Source of the DNA: Holotrichia oblita
Lineage: Eukaryota; Arthropoda; Insecta; Coleoptera; Scarabaeidae
Direction of reading: 5' to 3'
Length of the DNA: 64,000 nucleotides
Assembly (NCBI GenBank): GCA_023690525.1
Contig: CM043018.1
Coordinates: 60,922,377-60,986,376 of the forward strand
Both the position numbers and the translations under genes were made by a program. Below the pieces are notes generated by a model that was not told the DNA's origin, ran no database searches, and saw only the letters and a list, made by a program, of their open reading frames with translations. This document shows, piece by piece, positions 25,193 to 37,137 of the stretch (positions are counted from its first letter, which is position 1; each line of letters starts with the position of its first letter).

Positions 25193-26450
25193 TACGAAGG
25201 TGATCTGAAATGAGAGAGAAACATGGTATTGGTGTGGTTTTTTATTTGTCGATGTAGTTTCTTCGAAGATCAATACACTTTTTCAAACGGTGCTCCAGTC
25301 TCTTCAAGCCGTCAAAAAAGTAGGATGTTTCGAGGTCTGCAAAATAATCATCCGTAGTGGCGATGAGCTCCTCATTTGAGGCAAATCTCTTTCCTTACAG
25401 CGATTTTCTCTTTGAGAATAGGAAAAAAGTGGTTGGGGGCTAGGTTTGCTGAATATGGAGGATGAGAGATTAATTCGTAGCGCAACTCATTCAATTTGGA
25501 GACGACGATACGGAATGAATGAGTCGGTGCATTGTTGTGGTGAAACGGCACTTTTTCCGCTGCAAACGAGGCCGTTTCTCCTTCAATACTGCATCGAATC
25601 GGGTCAATAAATCGTTGTACTATTGCTCTGTGATCGTCTTTCCCTTCTGCAAATAGTCGATTAGGATCACATCTTGGGAATCCAAAAAATGGTCGTCATG
25701 ACCTTTCCGGCCGATGGAACGGTCTTTGCTTTCTTCGGAACTGATTCGCCCGGAAAAGTGCTTCGACTGTTCCTTGGTCTCCGGTATGCAGTGGTGGATT
25801 CAAGTCTCATCCACGGTTACGAAATGCATGAAGAAATGTCTTGGATTGCGTTTAATACTGGCCACATACTCTCCCGAAACGGTCAGTCAATTTCGGTTTT
25901 GCTTCGGTGTGAGCAAATGCGGTACCTATCGCGCCGAAAGCTTTTTCATGCCCAAACTTTCGTGTAGGATATGGCCAACGCGTTCGTTTGAGATGCCTGT
26001 TGTCTCCGCTATCTCTTTCAGCCTCAATCGGTGATCGGTTAATACGACGTCATGAATCTTGTTGACTATTTCATCGTTAGTAGCAGTTTTTGGGCGGCCA
26101 CTGACTGGTTCGTCACTTGTGTTTGTGCGACTACTTGCTCAGCCAGAAGCTAATAGTCGAAAATGATGGAGTAGATACACCATGAACCTCTAGCAAAATA
26201 TTTCGAATTTCCGTGGCCGTTTTTCCAGTGATCCAGAAGTGTTTTATCACTGCACGGAATTCGATTTTATCCATTTGCGAAATCGCCTGACTGGCTTCAC
26301 AAGACATATTCTTAAACAACTATTGACAGTAGACGTCTGAAATTTTGACAGTTGCTATAAAAAAGGTTGCCCTTGCCGACCAATGAATCCACTTCAACCT
26401 TCGTGCGCCATCTCTTGCCGATTGCGAAAACATTTCAAGTCGCCCTCGTA
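25193..26450 (-). mobile_element. mariner-family transposon, dead
   Basis: A 1258-bp element flanked by TA (25191-25192 and 26451-26452). The ends are inverted repeats: TACGAGGGCGACTTGAAATG at the right (minus strand) and TACGAAGGTGATCTGAAATG at the left. The minus-strand transposase would run 26280 to 25246, 1035 bases or 345 codons, exactly the mariner length. It starts MDKIEFRAVIKHFWITGK (HTH domain) and ends LKRLEHRLKKCIDLRRNYID. It has a stop soon after FWLSK, a TGA in place of the tryptophan codon in the DETW motif, a stop near the second aspartate and frame changes, so it makes no active enzyme. Confidence 0.93.
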
Positions 26451-26847
26451 TAGAAGTAGTATTTGTTTCTAAGATGTAAAGTTGCAGAAAATATCTGTAT
26501 AACAAATATTTAATCAAAGATTTAATCAATGGAAATTGGTAACCAAATAATTATAAAAAAATCAATAATATGAGAAATGAAATAAAGTAAGGCTTGACAC
26601 GTGAATAGGATTGGACATAAGAAAATAGCATATGGGCTGTATCTATTGCAAATGATCTCTACTAACACGCTGTAAAGTATGACCGTTTCATTACCAATCA
26701 CCCTGTATAGATATTAATTTAAAAATCTACCAATGTTTTATTTCCATCCTCTTATCATTTCGTTTTTTCCTACTTATCACATTTCGAAATTTTGAGATTT
26801 CTATTGTGATTTATTGTCATGACACTAAAATTGGTATTGCTTCTTTA

Positions 26848-27146
26848 TGTGTGGTGAGTGCTAGTAGTGGCTTCTTAAGCAGTATTGCTTGTACGATTAC
26901 CATGCCCGCAATACTTACTGTGTAGCTTGTGTGTGTGTAATTGCGTTCCATGGCTTTGTGTCAGAATTATATTGCCGTTTATAATGCCGCATTGTTAATT
27001 ACTTTGCTCCCAAATAGCAAACGGTAGATCGATCGGAATACAATTCTTAGAGAAAAATGTCACCGTCCTTTCTGAAAATTGAGCCCAGGCTCTCAGCGTT
27101 CTGCCACAATGCTAGGCAGACGACTAATCATTGCAGTTACCGGTCC
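26848..27146 (-). repeat. tRNA-derived SINE, copy 1
   Basis: The segment matches 30366-30681 over its whole length, in the same orientation, for example TTATAATGCCGC and AAAATGTCACCGTC. The Pol III boxes are better seen in copy 2; here they are eroded. The tail end, at low coordinates, reads CTTCTTAAGCAGTATTGCTTGTA. Confidence 0.75.
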
Positions 27147-27149
27147 TTG

Positions 27150-28360
27150 GCGCTTTGTTTTAATGGAAAAAATTACAAATTACAATTCTATTAACCTCCA
27201 AAAAAAGTTTATTTTGAGGGAGGATCTTACTTTTTCATTTTACGTAGTGTTTGTTGAAAGTGTTCTAATAAATTTAATTAGAATTTTTGATACAAAATAA
27301 TACAAACGCAGAGAAACAAAGTCAATTTGACAATGTTAGCTGAAAGTGATCTATTCCAAATATTTGATGGTTTTCGATCAAATTTTTGCAGATTACTCAA
27401 CGGAATACAAAATAAGATGAAAAGGTTAAATCGATATCGATATAACCCATTTACACATTTGTTTGAACATTGTTTTCTGTGTAATATCTATAAAAGTTTT
27501 TGGTAGGTAGTATGTGAATGACGAAATTTAAGTCATACTAATACAAGCTAACTAATAGCTCCAGAAACATATTTTCCCAGAGGTGATAATGGTGACGTAA
27601 GGTAAATTAATATATTTGAAGTAGCAAAAATAATGTACACAAAAGTAAAAACTACAATCTTTTAAATTTGAATGTACAGATAAACTATCTGCAAAATCAT
27701 CCATATTTTATAAATTGTAAAATAGTTTTGTATGATTAAAAATTATTTGTTCTATAGTATTGATTAATATACGTGATAAATAAATCTGCAGTAGTCGCTA
27801 TTTTCGTAAGACGACGAGTTCAGAGCATTAGGCACTATGGTTCATCTTTATAAAAGTAGGCGGCCCGTAATAGCACAAATTGGCATTAGAGAGTCGTCAT
27901 TGCTGAATACAATTTAGGTTTTCCGTTTCAACAATTTGTATTACACTACTTTTGACTTGCATAACAGGTCAATTTAGACCTCTTTGCTATTACATTAGAT
28001 CGACGGCGCACATTTTATCTGACGTTTAAGTAGCGCACTATTCTTAATCTTACTTCTTAAGATATTAACTTTACGCGAAGTACAATTCTTAAATTCTTAG
28101 TTTAAATAACAAAACAAAAAAAGTGGTTCACAGACATTGGCATAATCATATTCTTTCGTCCTTAAAGACATCTATTGTTGCACTTTGTTCAGAGTACCAC
28201 TAGCCATACCGTATAACAATAATAATAATAACAGTGTCACCTAACAATAAATTACGCCTGAATATTAAATGTGATTTAAATTGATGCAGTGTTGTGGGTG
28301 GCAATCTGCTAGAAGCGGGAGTGTATTGTTCAAATTTTGATTTTATTTTTTTATTTAACA
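27150..28360. other. Intergenic and probable upstream region of the Ig gene
   Basis: No gene seen. The open frame at 27079-27300 (plus) starts inside the SINE. The last 90 bases before 28363 may be the 5' UTR of the Ig-domain gene. Confidence 0.45.
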
Positions 28361-28362
28361 AA

Positions 28363-28551
28363 ATGGCTAATGTGTTCAAATATGCAATACTTGCTTGGTT
28401 CCTATTCATTAGTGTATTTTCATATTACGACGAAGAAGAACAGAAACCTACAATTTTAACTGCGGCCGTAGGAAATTGGGTTATTTTCGATTGCGAGGTG
28501 GAATTTCCGCAAAACATACCCATACCCTATCATCTTAATTGGAAAAAACAT
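28363..28551 (+). CDS. First coding exon of a turtle/borderless-type immunoglobulin protein
   Basis: The ATG at 28363 begins a signal peptide (FKYAILAWFLFISVFSYY), then the first strands of a V-type Ig domain: TILTAAVGNWVIFDCEVEFP and IPIPYHLNWKKH. The pattern G-x-x-V-I-F-x-C-x-V-E-F-P followed by P-I-P-Y-x-L-x-W is characteristic of the IgSF9 group, turtle and borderless, which act in axon and photoreceptor targeting. The exon is 189 bases and ends in phase 0 at a GTAAGA donor (28552). The next exon, expected to begin with a segment containing W-Y-E, was not found; it may lie in the 31344-31843 gap, beyond a long intron, or be lost. Turtle versus borderless cannot be decided from one exon. 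Confidence 0.7.
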
Positions 28552-29436
28552 GTAAGATACTATCTACCTTAATAAATAATAATAAAATGTTTAATTTTAA
28601 TATGGAAAAATGACTAATTAACTAGATTAAGGTGCTAGACAGTCCACAACCTTGGTGGCAGTTAAATTTTGTGTAGCTCAAATTCGGTACATTTAAATAT
28701 GTCTCTGTACATGTATATAAAGCGATTCAGATAAAAACTAAGTAGTAAATTTGAAGGATAAAAAATTACTACATTAAAACAATATAATTTGTTCCAAAAT
28801 AAATAAAGAAAACGGTAAAATCTTTTATATATCAGATTTTCCTTCACAACCCTTTTAATTCAAAATTATTTTACATAACATTAAATATCCTAAAAGGTCC
28901 GTGAATACCTCTAACAATTTCATGATTTTATTTTAGATATATTATTATATTGTACATTTTTTCTATTTAATTATCTATCTTCTATCTATTTATTTCATTA
29001 GTATTATTGTTAAGAGTTTTTTGATAGCAACCAACTCGTTTCTATAATGCTTAGGCGATACAAACACCATTTCTAGTTTTATTTTAGTTATTGCTAGTTT
29101 GTAGTTCATCTTGTAAAAATGAAAAATTAGTCATGTATTTGGTGGAAGGGCTGGTACGTCTAGATGTTTTTTATGAGGTTTATAGTTGGTAATTAAATAT
29201 CTGCGTAGTTGATAGACTGCGTATTCTTAGCTTTAAGTACGCATTTTTCCAAATTATTCGTACTTCAAAGACTATATATCGAATGTTAAGAGTAACGAAT
29301 ATATTGATGTATGCATTTGCTAAAAAGTAGTTAGTTTTATTTTAAACTATACAAAATTCCACACACATTGATGTCCTTATGAAAAATGTATTTCTTAAAA
29401 TTAATCATACTAGTTTGATTTACTAAACTGTTATAG
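28552..29436 (+). other. Probable intron after the Ig exon
   Basis: AT-rich, with no exon or repeat recognised. A minus-strand open frame at 28662-28847 has no domain. Confidence 0.4.
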
Positions 29437-30067
29437 CCCAGGTAGCACGAAAACGTTTTTAAACGGTTAAATAATTAAATAAAGGTTACTTGCAACGTTC
29501 AACGTTTATAAACGTTGCCTAAACGTTACTCACTAAACGTTAATGTAACGTTAAAAAGATATCGTTATATTTGGTTACTTTGACGGTGAAAATATAACGT
29601 GTTAACACAAGTTTGATACGTATAAATTTTTTAATAGATAATAAATAATATATAAATGAATAATATATTATTATATATATTATTAATAATAAATTAACTT
29701 ATAACTGTTTATTTTGCTTCCTATTTTTTTGATGGAATACGAATGTACCTTATATTCTTCACTTTACTGCTATTCATTTATTTCGGATATGTTACATATT
29801 TTTGTAGTTTCATCGTTATCAGAAACTAAGCTATGGAAATTACTTAAGTCGAGTCAAAATTTAATGTATTGTATTCCTTTATAAAAATACTTTTTCAACA
29901 TTAATAAAATATTTCTTGTGTAACGTTTACAGAACGTTTATGGAACGTTAAATTATAACGTTTTATTTTTGTGACATTAAGACGTTTCCTAAACGTTATA
30001 TAAACGTTTTTGCGAACACTTGGGAAACCTTTTTAAAACGTTTTACAGACGTTACATGCTACCTGGG
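29437..30067. mobile_element. AACGTT-rich transposon with CCCAGGTAGCA inverted ends
   Basis: The left end CCCAGGTAGCACG is matched by TGCTACCTGGG at the right end. Both halves are packed with AACGTT and AAACGTT units (about eight on the left, eleven on the right) in the outer 150-180 bases; the middle is plain AT-rich DNA without a gene. This looks like a non-autonomous DNA transposon with subterminal transposase-binding repeats. The superfamily is not identifiable here and no target duplication is clear. Confidence 0.75.
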
Positions 30068-30365
30068 AGCCAATTGATTTATATACAATTAGTTACATCT
30101 ATAAAATGGTTGGAGGGAAATGGAATACTAGAATGAAAATAAAAAATTGTATATGTTATTTTATATGTGTCGTCGTTTTCAGAAATATTTTGTACTTAAA
30201 AAGTTTTATTGTACGGTAGTAACATGAAAATTGATTGGCATAAACTTGGAATTTATATTTCGTATACATACATACGTTAAGTCTACAGAAAAGAAAGAAA
30301 GCTAGTTGAGGAAGACGTCTTTTTAAACTTTAACTTCTTACTAAGATTGAAAATTGATTGTATTC

Positions 30366-30681
30366 TATGTGTGGTGGCCGCTAGTTACAGCAACTTTTTA
30401 AGCTGTATTGCTTGTACTGAAAACTTATTACTAAAACTGCAACTCTCGCTGTGTGGTTTTGTGCGTATAATTGTGTTCAAATGACCTTGGAACAGCATTA
30501 TATCGCCTTTATAATGCCGCGTTGTTAATGCTGGTAATTGTTGCCAACAGAGAGTGCATGGTAGCTCAACCGGAATTCAATTCTCAGAGAAAATGTCACC
30601 GTCTTTCTGCAGAATTGAAACCCGGTTCCTGTCGTTTCGTCGAAACGATAGTTAGCCGCTTAACCACTGCAGCTACCGTCC
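30366..30681 (-). repeat. tRNA-derived SINE, copy 2
   Basis: On the minus strand the head reads GTAGCTGCAGTGG (A-box-like, 30676-30664) and, about 40 bases on, GGTTTCAATTC (B-box-like, 30622-30612), the layout of an internal Pol III promoter. The body matches copy 1 at 26848-27146. A second tail fragment of the same family (GTGGCTTCTTAAACTGTATTGC) lies at about 30708-30750, so two insertions may be joined here. Confidence 0.8.
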
Positions 30682-30750
30682 CAGTTATAAATGTTCTTTT
30701 TTTTAATGAGGTGGGTGGTAGTTGTGGCTTCTTAAACTGTATTGCTTGTT

Positions 30751-31343
30751 AAATCACTTGAAATTAGGGTGTTATATATAATAATTCAAATGAAATAAAT
30801 CATGTTTATTCATAGCGACTAATGTTAGAAAATCAGTTGCATCTTCTTCGTTATAATTCACGTACAAGCGTGGTCTCTGATTTTGGCAGTCTTTCAAATA
30901 TAATTAGAAGTCGAATATCTTACAGCTACTAGCCTTTTTCCTAATTAAGTTCCTACTTGTTGATTTGACCATGTGACCATCAAAACGTCTAATAAAAAAT
31001 AAAATAACTTTCCGAGTTTGCAAGGTGTTTTGCAGCATGTTTAAAAATTGAATACCATATCCACTTCTAAATATATCGGTAATTTGTAACTAATTTTTAA
31101 TGTAATAACACTCCGAAAAATTCCGTCCAAATTTAGTTTTCGTTATTTTGTATGACTAAAACCTTTAATCCCTTACTTTAAAACTAATATAAATAAAAGA
31201 AAGACTTACGAATGCAATTTACTTGCCCATATTAAAACAGTACGCAATATCCTCAGATTTTAAAATAATTAGGAATTAATTGTCTATTATTTAACTATCA
31301 CCAGAATAATGATGTTTAACATATAGCAAATATATTAAAATAA
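30751..31343. other. No gene seen before the gap
   Basis: AT-rich sequence without an open frame or recognised repeat. Confidence 0.5.
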
Positions 31344-31843
31344 NNNNNNNNNNNNNNNNNNNNNNNNNNNNNNNNNNNNNNNNNNNNNNNNNNNNNNNNN
31401 NNNNNNNNNNNNNNNNNNNNNNNNNNNNNNNNNNNNNNNNNNNNNNNNNNNNNNNNNNNNNNNNNNNNNNNNNNNNNNNNNNNNNNNNNNNNNNNNNNNN
31501 NNNNNNNNNNNNNNNNNNNNNNNNNNNNNNNNNNNNNNNNNNNNNNNNNNNNNNNNNNNNNNNNNNNNNNNNNNNNNNNNNNNNNNNNNNNNNNNNNNNN
31601 NNNNNNNNNNNNNNNNNNNNNNNNNNNNNNNNNNNNNNNNNNNNNNNNNNNNNNNNNNNNNNNNNNNNNNNNNNNNNNNNNNNNNNNNNNNNNNNNNNNN
31701 NNNNNNNNNNNNNNNNNNNNNNNNNNNNNNNNNNNNNNNNNNNNNNNNNNNNNNNNNNNNNNNNNNNNNNNNNNNNNNNNNNNNNNNNNNNNNNNNNNNN
31801 NNNNNNNNNNNNNNNNNNNNNNNNNNNNNNNNNNNNNNNNNNN
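31344..31843. other. Assembly gap, 500 N
   Basis: Exactly 500 undetermined bases, a conventional placeholder, so the true length is unknown. The first bases after it contain the string GGCAAGGATACTT twice within 32 bp, a possible edge artefact. Confidence 0.99.
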
Positions 31844-31871
31844 GGCAAGGATACTTCCACAGACAGTTAAC

Positions 31872-32170
31872 ATGGGGCAAGGATACTTGGCCTTGCAGAC
31901 ATTTTTCCAGGCAAAAATGATCTTAACTTATCAAATGATACTATTTGATTTCAACCAGATGATGTTCTTTCGTTCTTTGCGCGTCCAGTTCGCGTTCCAA
32001 TTCTTGAGTAACTACATTATTGAGAAGTGCATTGGAAGACGAGGATCCATAAAATGGCCTGCAAGATCCCCAAATCTTACACCTCTTAATTTTTTGATGT
32101 GAGGTTATTTAAAACCCAAAGCAGACCACAGAATGTAGAAGATTGCGTAGAATAAGCCCAAATGTCATTC
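31872..32170 (+). pseudogene. DDE transposase fragment (IS630/Tc1-mariner type)
   Basis: The plus strand reads GRRGSIKWPARSPNLTPLNF, then a stop, then GYLKPKADHRM. This is the segment around the last catalytic acid, where active relatives have RSPDLTPLDFFLWGYLK. The aspartates are replaced by asparagine and the tryptophan codon is a TGA stop. It is the same family as the relics at 49330-49920 and 59791-61079. The 5' part is in or beyond the gap. Confidence 0.75.
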
Positions 32171-32180
32171 ATAATGTGTA

Positions 32181-32334
32181 AAGCTGCGTACTGACTTGAG
32201 CAAATTTACGCGCACGAACACCCAATATGCGCACGAACGCTATCCATCGCTTGTCGGTTTCTTCACCTTTATCAAAGGATTTGTGTGCGCACAGCGTTCG
32301 TGCGCGTAAATTTGCTCAAGTGAGTACGCAGCTT
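32181..32334. mobile_element. 154-bp MITE with about 39-bp inverted ends
   Basis: AAGCTGCGTACTGACTTGAG with CAAATTTACGCGCACGAAC at the left is mirrored by GCGCGTAAATTTGCTCAAG and TGAGTACGCAGCTT at the right. The interior repeats GCGCACGAACG. No coding frame. Confidence 0.88.
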
Positions 32335-32565
32335 AAGAAGAATGTATCCATCGCTTTGCTTATTGTTAGAGGTTGCTGGATGGCATTTTGAACATTTGAT
32401 TCAATATTAATATTATTTTCTTTAATTTGTTATTTTCCGAAAATACTGTTAAGTATCCACATTCTTACATTTAAAACATTAAAGGATCTACTAAAATCCA
32501 ACCAAAAAAATCGATCTGTCTAAGCATTTCTTTGAAAAGTTATTTCAATTTGTTCCATATTTTAG

Positions 32566-35500
32566 GCGCGGTGTATATTGCAAACACATTGATATACTTT
32601 CAATTTACATTCAAGGTACATGAAAGACAAACTGCAAGAATGCGGACGCGATCGCAATGGTTTCTAGCGCCATCTGTTGAATGCACCAGCTGTGGTGGTT
32701 CTCTTGATATAGCATTGAATGATGCCAATGTGTCGGCTTTAACCAACGCTCTATTAAGACGATCCTCTTCCGGTACTATAGGTAAGTGTGAACGAAGTTT
32801 AGAAAACAAAAATCTAAACTGTATGTTTTAATTATTTCATTTCAATAGTTGGAGCTGTGGGATTATCTTTGAGTGCTGAATCAATACAAAAAGACCAAGT
32901 ATACGCAGATCAAATTCGAGGGATAAACGTCATTATCTACATAGATCCAGTCGTAGGAATAAAGAGAATGGGTCGCGTTCCAACAGGTACATTGGTATTA
33001 CTAATAGTAGATGTCTCTATTATAAACTAATTTTATATTCGCGCTTAAAATTTCAATAATTTTAGAATAAATAGCTTTTAATGAGAGTGAGAGCTTGAGA
33101 TTAGATTTCTTATTTATCCCATAACAATGGATGGTACATGTATTAATGAAAATTTAATGTGAAGATTGGTCGCCTATATGCATTATCCTCCTATAAAAAT
33201 ACTAATAGAATATCAGCATACGGTAGTAACGCAAAACGCCAAGAAAAGTAGACATTTAAAACAAATATTTTACTATATCTACTCTCTGTCATAGAAGTCA
33301 TTTTATAAAGAAATAATATGAGACTTGTACAAGTAAATATTACTTATATACAGGTTCGACCGACGTGCAAATCCTCTATAAGCGACACGGTTTTATTTTA
33401 CTTTCAATATGTCTTATTTTTGTTAAAAGCTATTTAAATCATTTATCTAATGCTATGAAATTGATTCTCAACTCAAAAGCACAATAAAATGAAACCTGTA
33501 GTTAAGACAAAGTTTGAAAATCATTAAAACAAGATGTTTGTGAACTAAAGATCACTAGAAGTATGTACGTAGTACATACATATAATACGCTTGGATAAGT
33601 TTTATTCGTCCATTTTCAATACAGAGTTTTATGAATGATTGACTAGCGATTTACTAGCAGAATTCGATATACATCTCTATAAAAATAACAATTTTTACAA
33701 ATATACGAGGAAGAAATAGACAATTGCTGGAATACTAAACTTAGACAGGCGCTGCAAATTTTTGTAGGTGCATGAACGTTATTTAAACATGCAGACTGAT
33801 TATTGATTTCAAACGGGCGCAAGTTTTAAAAAAATTCTCCGCATCGAGTATCATCAGCATTTAAACTTCATTTTTAGATCATATTTATATATTATAGATT
33901 AAGTTATATCTATTTTAATAACGACACATCGTGGGACGATGGTTTATGGATATGCTAAAATCGATCATTCATGTAATTCGAGCAGATTTTTTAACAATTT
34001 ATAACAAACATTTAACTATTAGCCATAAACTTTTTAGCTTTCATTTAAGGAGAAGTACATTTGAAATGTAATTTCTTCTAGTTTTTTTTTTGCGCATAAT
34101 ATACAGAGATATGTAATGTTCATTATTCATTATTTTATCTAAAGAAATGCTGCAATTCTCATTTATTCTAATTGTTTATGTAAAAGACTTTTTGGTAACG
34201 TCACTAGTTAAACTATGACAATATCCGCAAAAATATTATATATAATATATTTTCTTTATTATTCGATTATAAATCACTACTAAACTACTACTCTTATTTT
34301 ATAATCTATCTGTTGAGAATCATTCAGCGGTATTTTTTTCTAGTATTTCCAGTTCATTCTTACTTTAGGTGAGTTATTGATAGATTTGCTTTCTCTTTCT
34401 ATAAAGGCCGTATTTTATAAACTTGAATCATTGAATGGAATATGTAGCAATCGGCTAAATTGTACGACAGATTTGGTAAAATTAAAATTTTCAGTTATCA
34501 TTTAGTCATTTTCATTTCTTTTGTTTATTAATCGAGAATATTAATAAAGTGGGGTTTTAACAAATTATTTTCATCGAAGATATTATTGTAACAACTAATT
34601 CTCGCTTAGCATAAAATATTAACCTTTTACGAGGAAATCATATTTACCTCGTATAAACTTCCTTGACTACTAGTTAGATTAATGACTGAAATAAATAAAT
34701 TAAAAATTATTTAATTAGAAGAAGACTTACTTACTGTACCTCAACACTGACAATTGTGGACTTTACTTTGCAAAATTTAAGGAAAACAATTTAAGAAAAG
34801 AGGCAGCATAAAATGACTGTCGGTGTGTTGCTTCTTCACGACAAAGCTCCGGCTCAAACAGAGCGTGTTTTCTAAACTGATGTGCGAGAATGTGATTACG
34901 ACGAAATCAATCAGTCACCCTATAGTCCGGACCTAACTCAGTGATTGGTATCTACATATTGCCTATTAAAGAAAGTGCTTCGTGGCACACGGTTAATGTG
35001 GCGCGGCACAATGAGTGAAATTTTTTCGGGCAAAAAGAAAAATTATTTTTACATGGTATTGGTAAGTTAATCGTAAGATGCCTTCAGGTTATGAGGTATT
35101 ATCTGGAAAAAATAATTTTGTTTTTGCGTTTTTCGTCTTGATGGTACCGACAATACACTGAACACCTTTCATACATAATCTATGTTACAGACTAAAAGGA
35201 TTTTGAAAGATTTATACAGCATACTCATTATGCACCTCGAATCGAAAAATTTCAAGAGAATGTTGCCCAAAATTGAAAAATACGGCTAGATACAAAATTT
35301 CAACTCAAAATTCAAATAGTATATTATAGCCTAAAAATCAAGGTGCAGTGTAAACCTAATGAGGACTATTCCACACTATGCCAGATCGCATGGATGCTGT
35401 TCAGTACCTTTAGTTTTTGCAGAAGATGCTAGAACCAATTTTGAATTACTTCCCCGCTTTCGCAATTTGTATTACATATATATTTCAGCAGTAAATTTGT

Positions 35501-37137
35501 GAATTTCAAAGGCAACAAAATCTTAACTCGGATATCAGTTTACTTGCATCGGTTCACTTACCTCTTAGATCTCCGGATTTGTCGCCGTTGACTTTGTGAA
35601 CGAGTTGTCATCGAACTGTGGCATGTACATAAGGGGACTGCAGGACATTTCGTGGGGTGCGCTCATTATTTTTGGAAGTGCTTTACACTGTTTTATCATA
35701 ATATTTTCCCTGATGCTTTCTGTACAAAATAAGGATTTTAATCTTTCTGTGACGAACAAATGATTTTTCTGAGCAACTTTTACAAATAAATTAGACTGGA
35801 TATAAAATTATAGATGACTGCCAGGAGAGACCACAACCATGAGAACCAACTAAATAACGTTCGTTAGACACAGTATACAATTACAACTGGCATAAAGTGG
35901 TTTTCTGAGAATAAGACTAAAAAATCGGATTTTGGATATCAACGAAAAAATAGAGAATAATCGTAGAAACGTGAAAATGAAATCTAAAGTTACAGCATAG
36001 AAGATTTAAGGTCAACACCGCAGATATAATAGCACAACATTAAAACATACCAGCATACCTCATTGCCAACCGCATCCTCGTTGAGAACGTTTCGCTACAG
36101 TTGCACTAATGGAGAATATACGTTAAGTGACGTGTTAGTGTGTTTATAACGATACCGGTACGTAAAATGCGCTGCAAAGATATCATAGTTGTTGATCCAT
36201 TGAGAATATTGATGGCGTGTATACATTTGATGTGCAACGATCTTTAACCATGCTGATTTCAGTTTAGGAACGCACGAAAAAGAACATTCATTTTCAAAAA
36301 GAATAGCAAATTGCAAGTATTCAATCTAAAAGCTGTAATGATCATTATATTAGGCAAGTTGTTACATAATTTTCACAAAATAAACTCAACTCACAAAATA
36401 AATTCAATCACTGTCTTTTGCAGTTGTTGAAATAAATGAATCGTCACACAAAATATTTTCAATGTTTACCCCACTTCAAATACTGCACCTTACAAACGTA
36501 TTGTGTTTTAATTATTGTTGTCATCAACTGTGATGAAAACATAGTAGGTACATAATATTAAATGATTCTGGTAGTTACTGTATTTCATAACGCTATATGT
36601 TAATACTTTACCGACATTGTATTTTTTAATTAGTGTATTTTTATATGATGTTTACTAAAAAAAAAACTTATTTTGACTTTATTAATTCATTATTCAATTT
36701 AACTGTTTGCTACATCTTCGTTACCTTTCCAGTATAAAATACTTTGCTTTCATTCTGTATATACATTTCTTTAAATATATCTCGAACAAGAAGTCATAGA
36801 AAGAATATAACATGTACCCTATATGTGTGTGTTAAAAGGTTAATACATCTTTTAATACTCATCTTTACCGGAATCTTTGATTAGTTTCAAAGGGAGATCG
36901 GAACGAAGAAATTCTGGCTCACGTCCTGGTAGCTTCAAGCTAAAGTATGAAAACATTTCGAGGTCTTGCAGCTTTAAGAGTAAGGGCGAATTATGTTCTT
37001 GTCCTCCACTACCATTAACTAATAGCGGGAATGACGAAAAAATGGAAGAAGATACGGAAGAACGTCAACATAAATCTCCGACTGTAAAAACTATCGAAAC
37101 TATACACGTCACATTGACGTATAAGCCGCGTATATAA
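32566..37137 (+). CDS. Unrecognised gene, last three exons
   Basis: Three exons fit together: 32566-32781, 32849-32986 and 36893-37137, all joined in phase 1 with GT-AG borders (donors GTAAGT and GTACAT), ending at TAA 37135. A start at 32616 for the first exon is also possible. The parts read VHERQTARMRTRSQWF and SVECTSCGGSLDIALNDANV, then VGLSLSAESIQKDQVYADQI and GINVIIYIDPVVGIKRMGRV, then a basic serine-rich tail (RSERRNSGSRPGSFKLKYEN) with an acidic patch and the end HVTLTYKPRI. The tail looks cytoplasmic and disordered. I do not recognise the family. It may be the 3' end of the gene begun at 28363, but no Ig sequence links them. The intron 32987-36892 carries mariner scraps. Confidence 0.55.
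34815..35030 (+). pseudogene. mariner transposase scrap
   Basis: The plus strand gives VLLLHDKAPAQTERVF, a stop, then YSPDLTQ, then LLKKVLRGTR. These correspond to the second and third catalytic-acid regions of mariner (HDNAxxH and SPDLAPxDYxLF). Both are mutated and the frame is broken. It lies in the intron of the unrecognised gene. Confidence 0.7.
35540..35620 (+). pseudogene. Possible transposase scrap
   Basis: The plus strand near 35560 reads LPLRSPDLSPLTL, resembling the third-acid motif of IS630-type transposases. Nothing else of the protein is clearly readable, so the call is weak. Confidence 0.35.

Noticed and set aside
25674..26034. Plus-strand frames of 97 and 106 codons
   Set aside because: They are antisense to the mariner transposase, whose motifs are clear on the minus strand.
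26680..26712. TATACAGGGTGATTGGTAATGA on the minus strand as the right end of the mariner
   Set aside because: A better inverted match to the left end lies at 26431-26450 and gives the canonical mariner length; the outer string is another CAGGGTG-type repeat end.
31291..31880. Minus-strand frames of about 185 codons
   Set aside because: They consist almost entirely of undetermined bases in the assembly gap.
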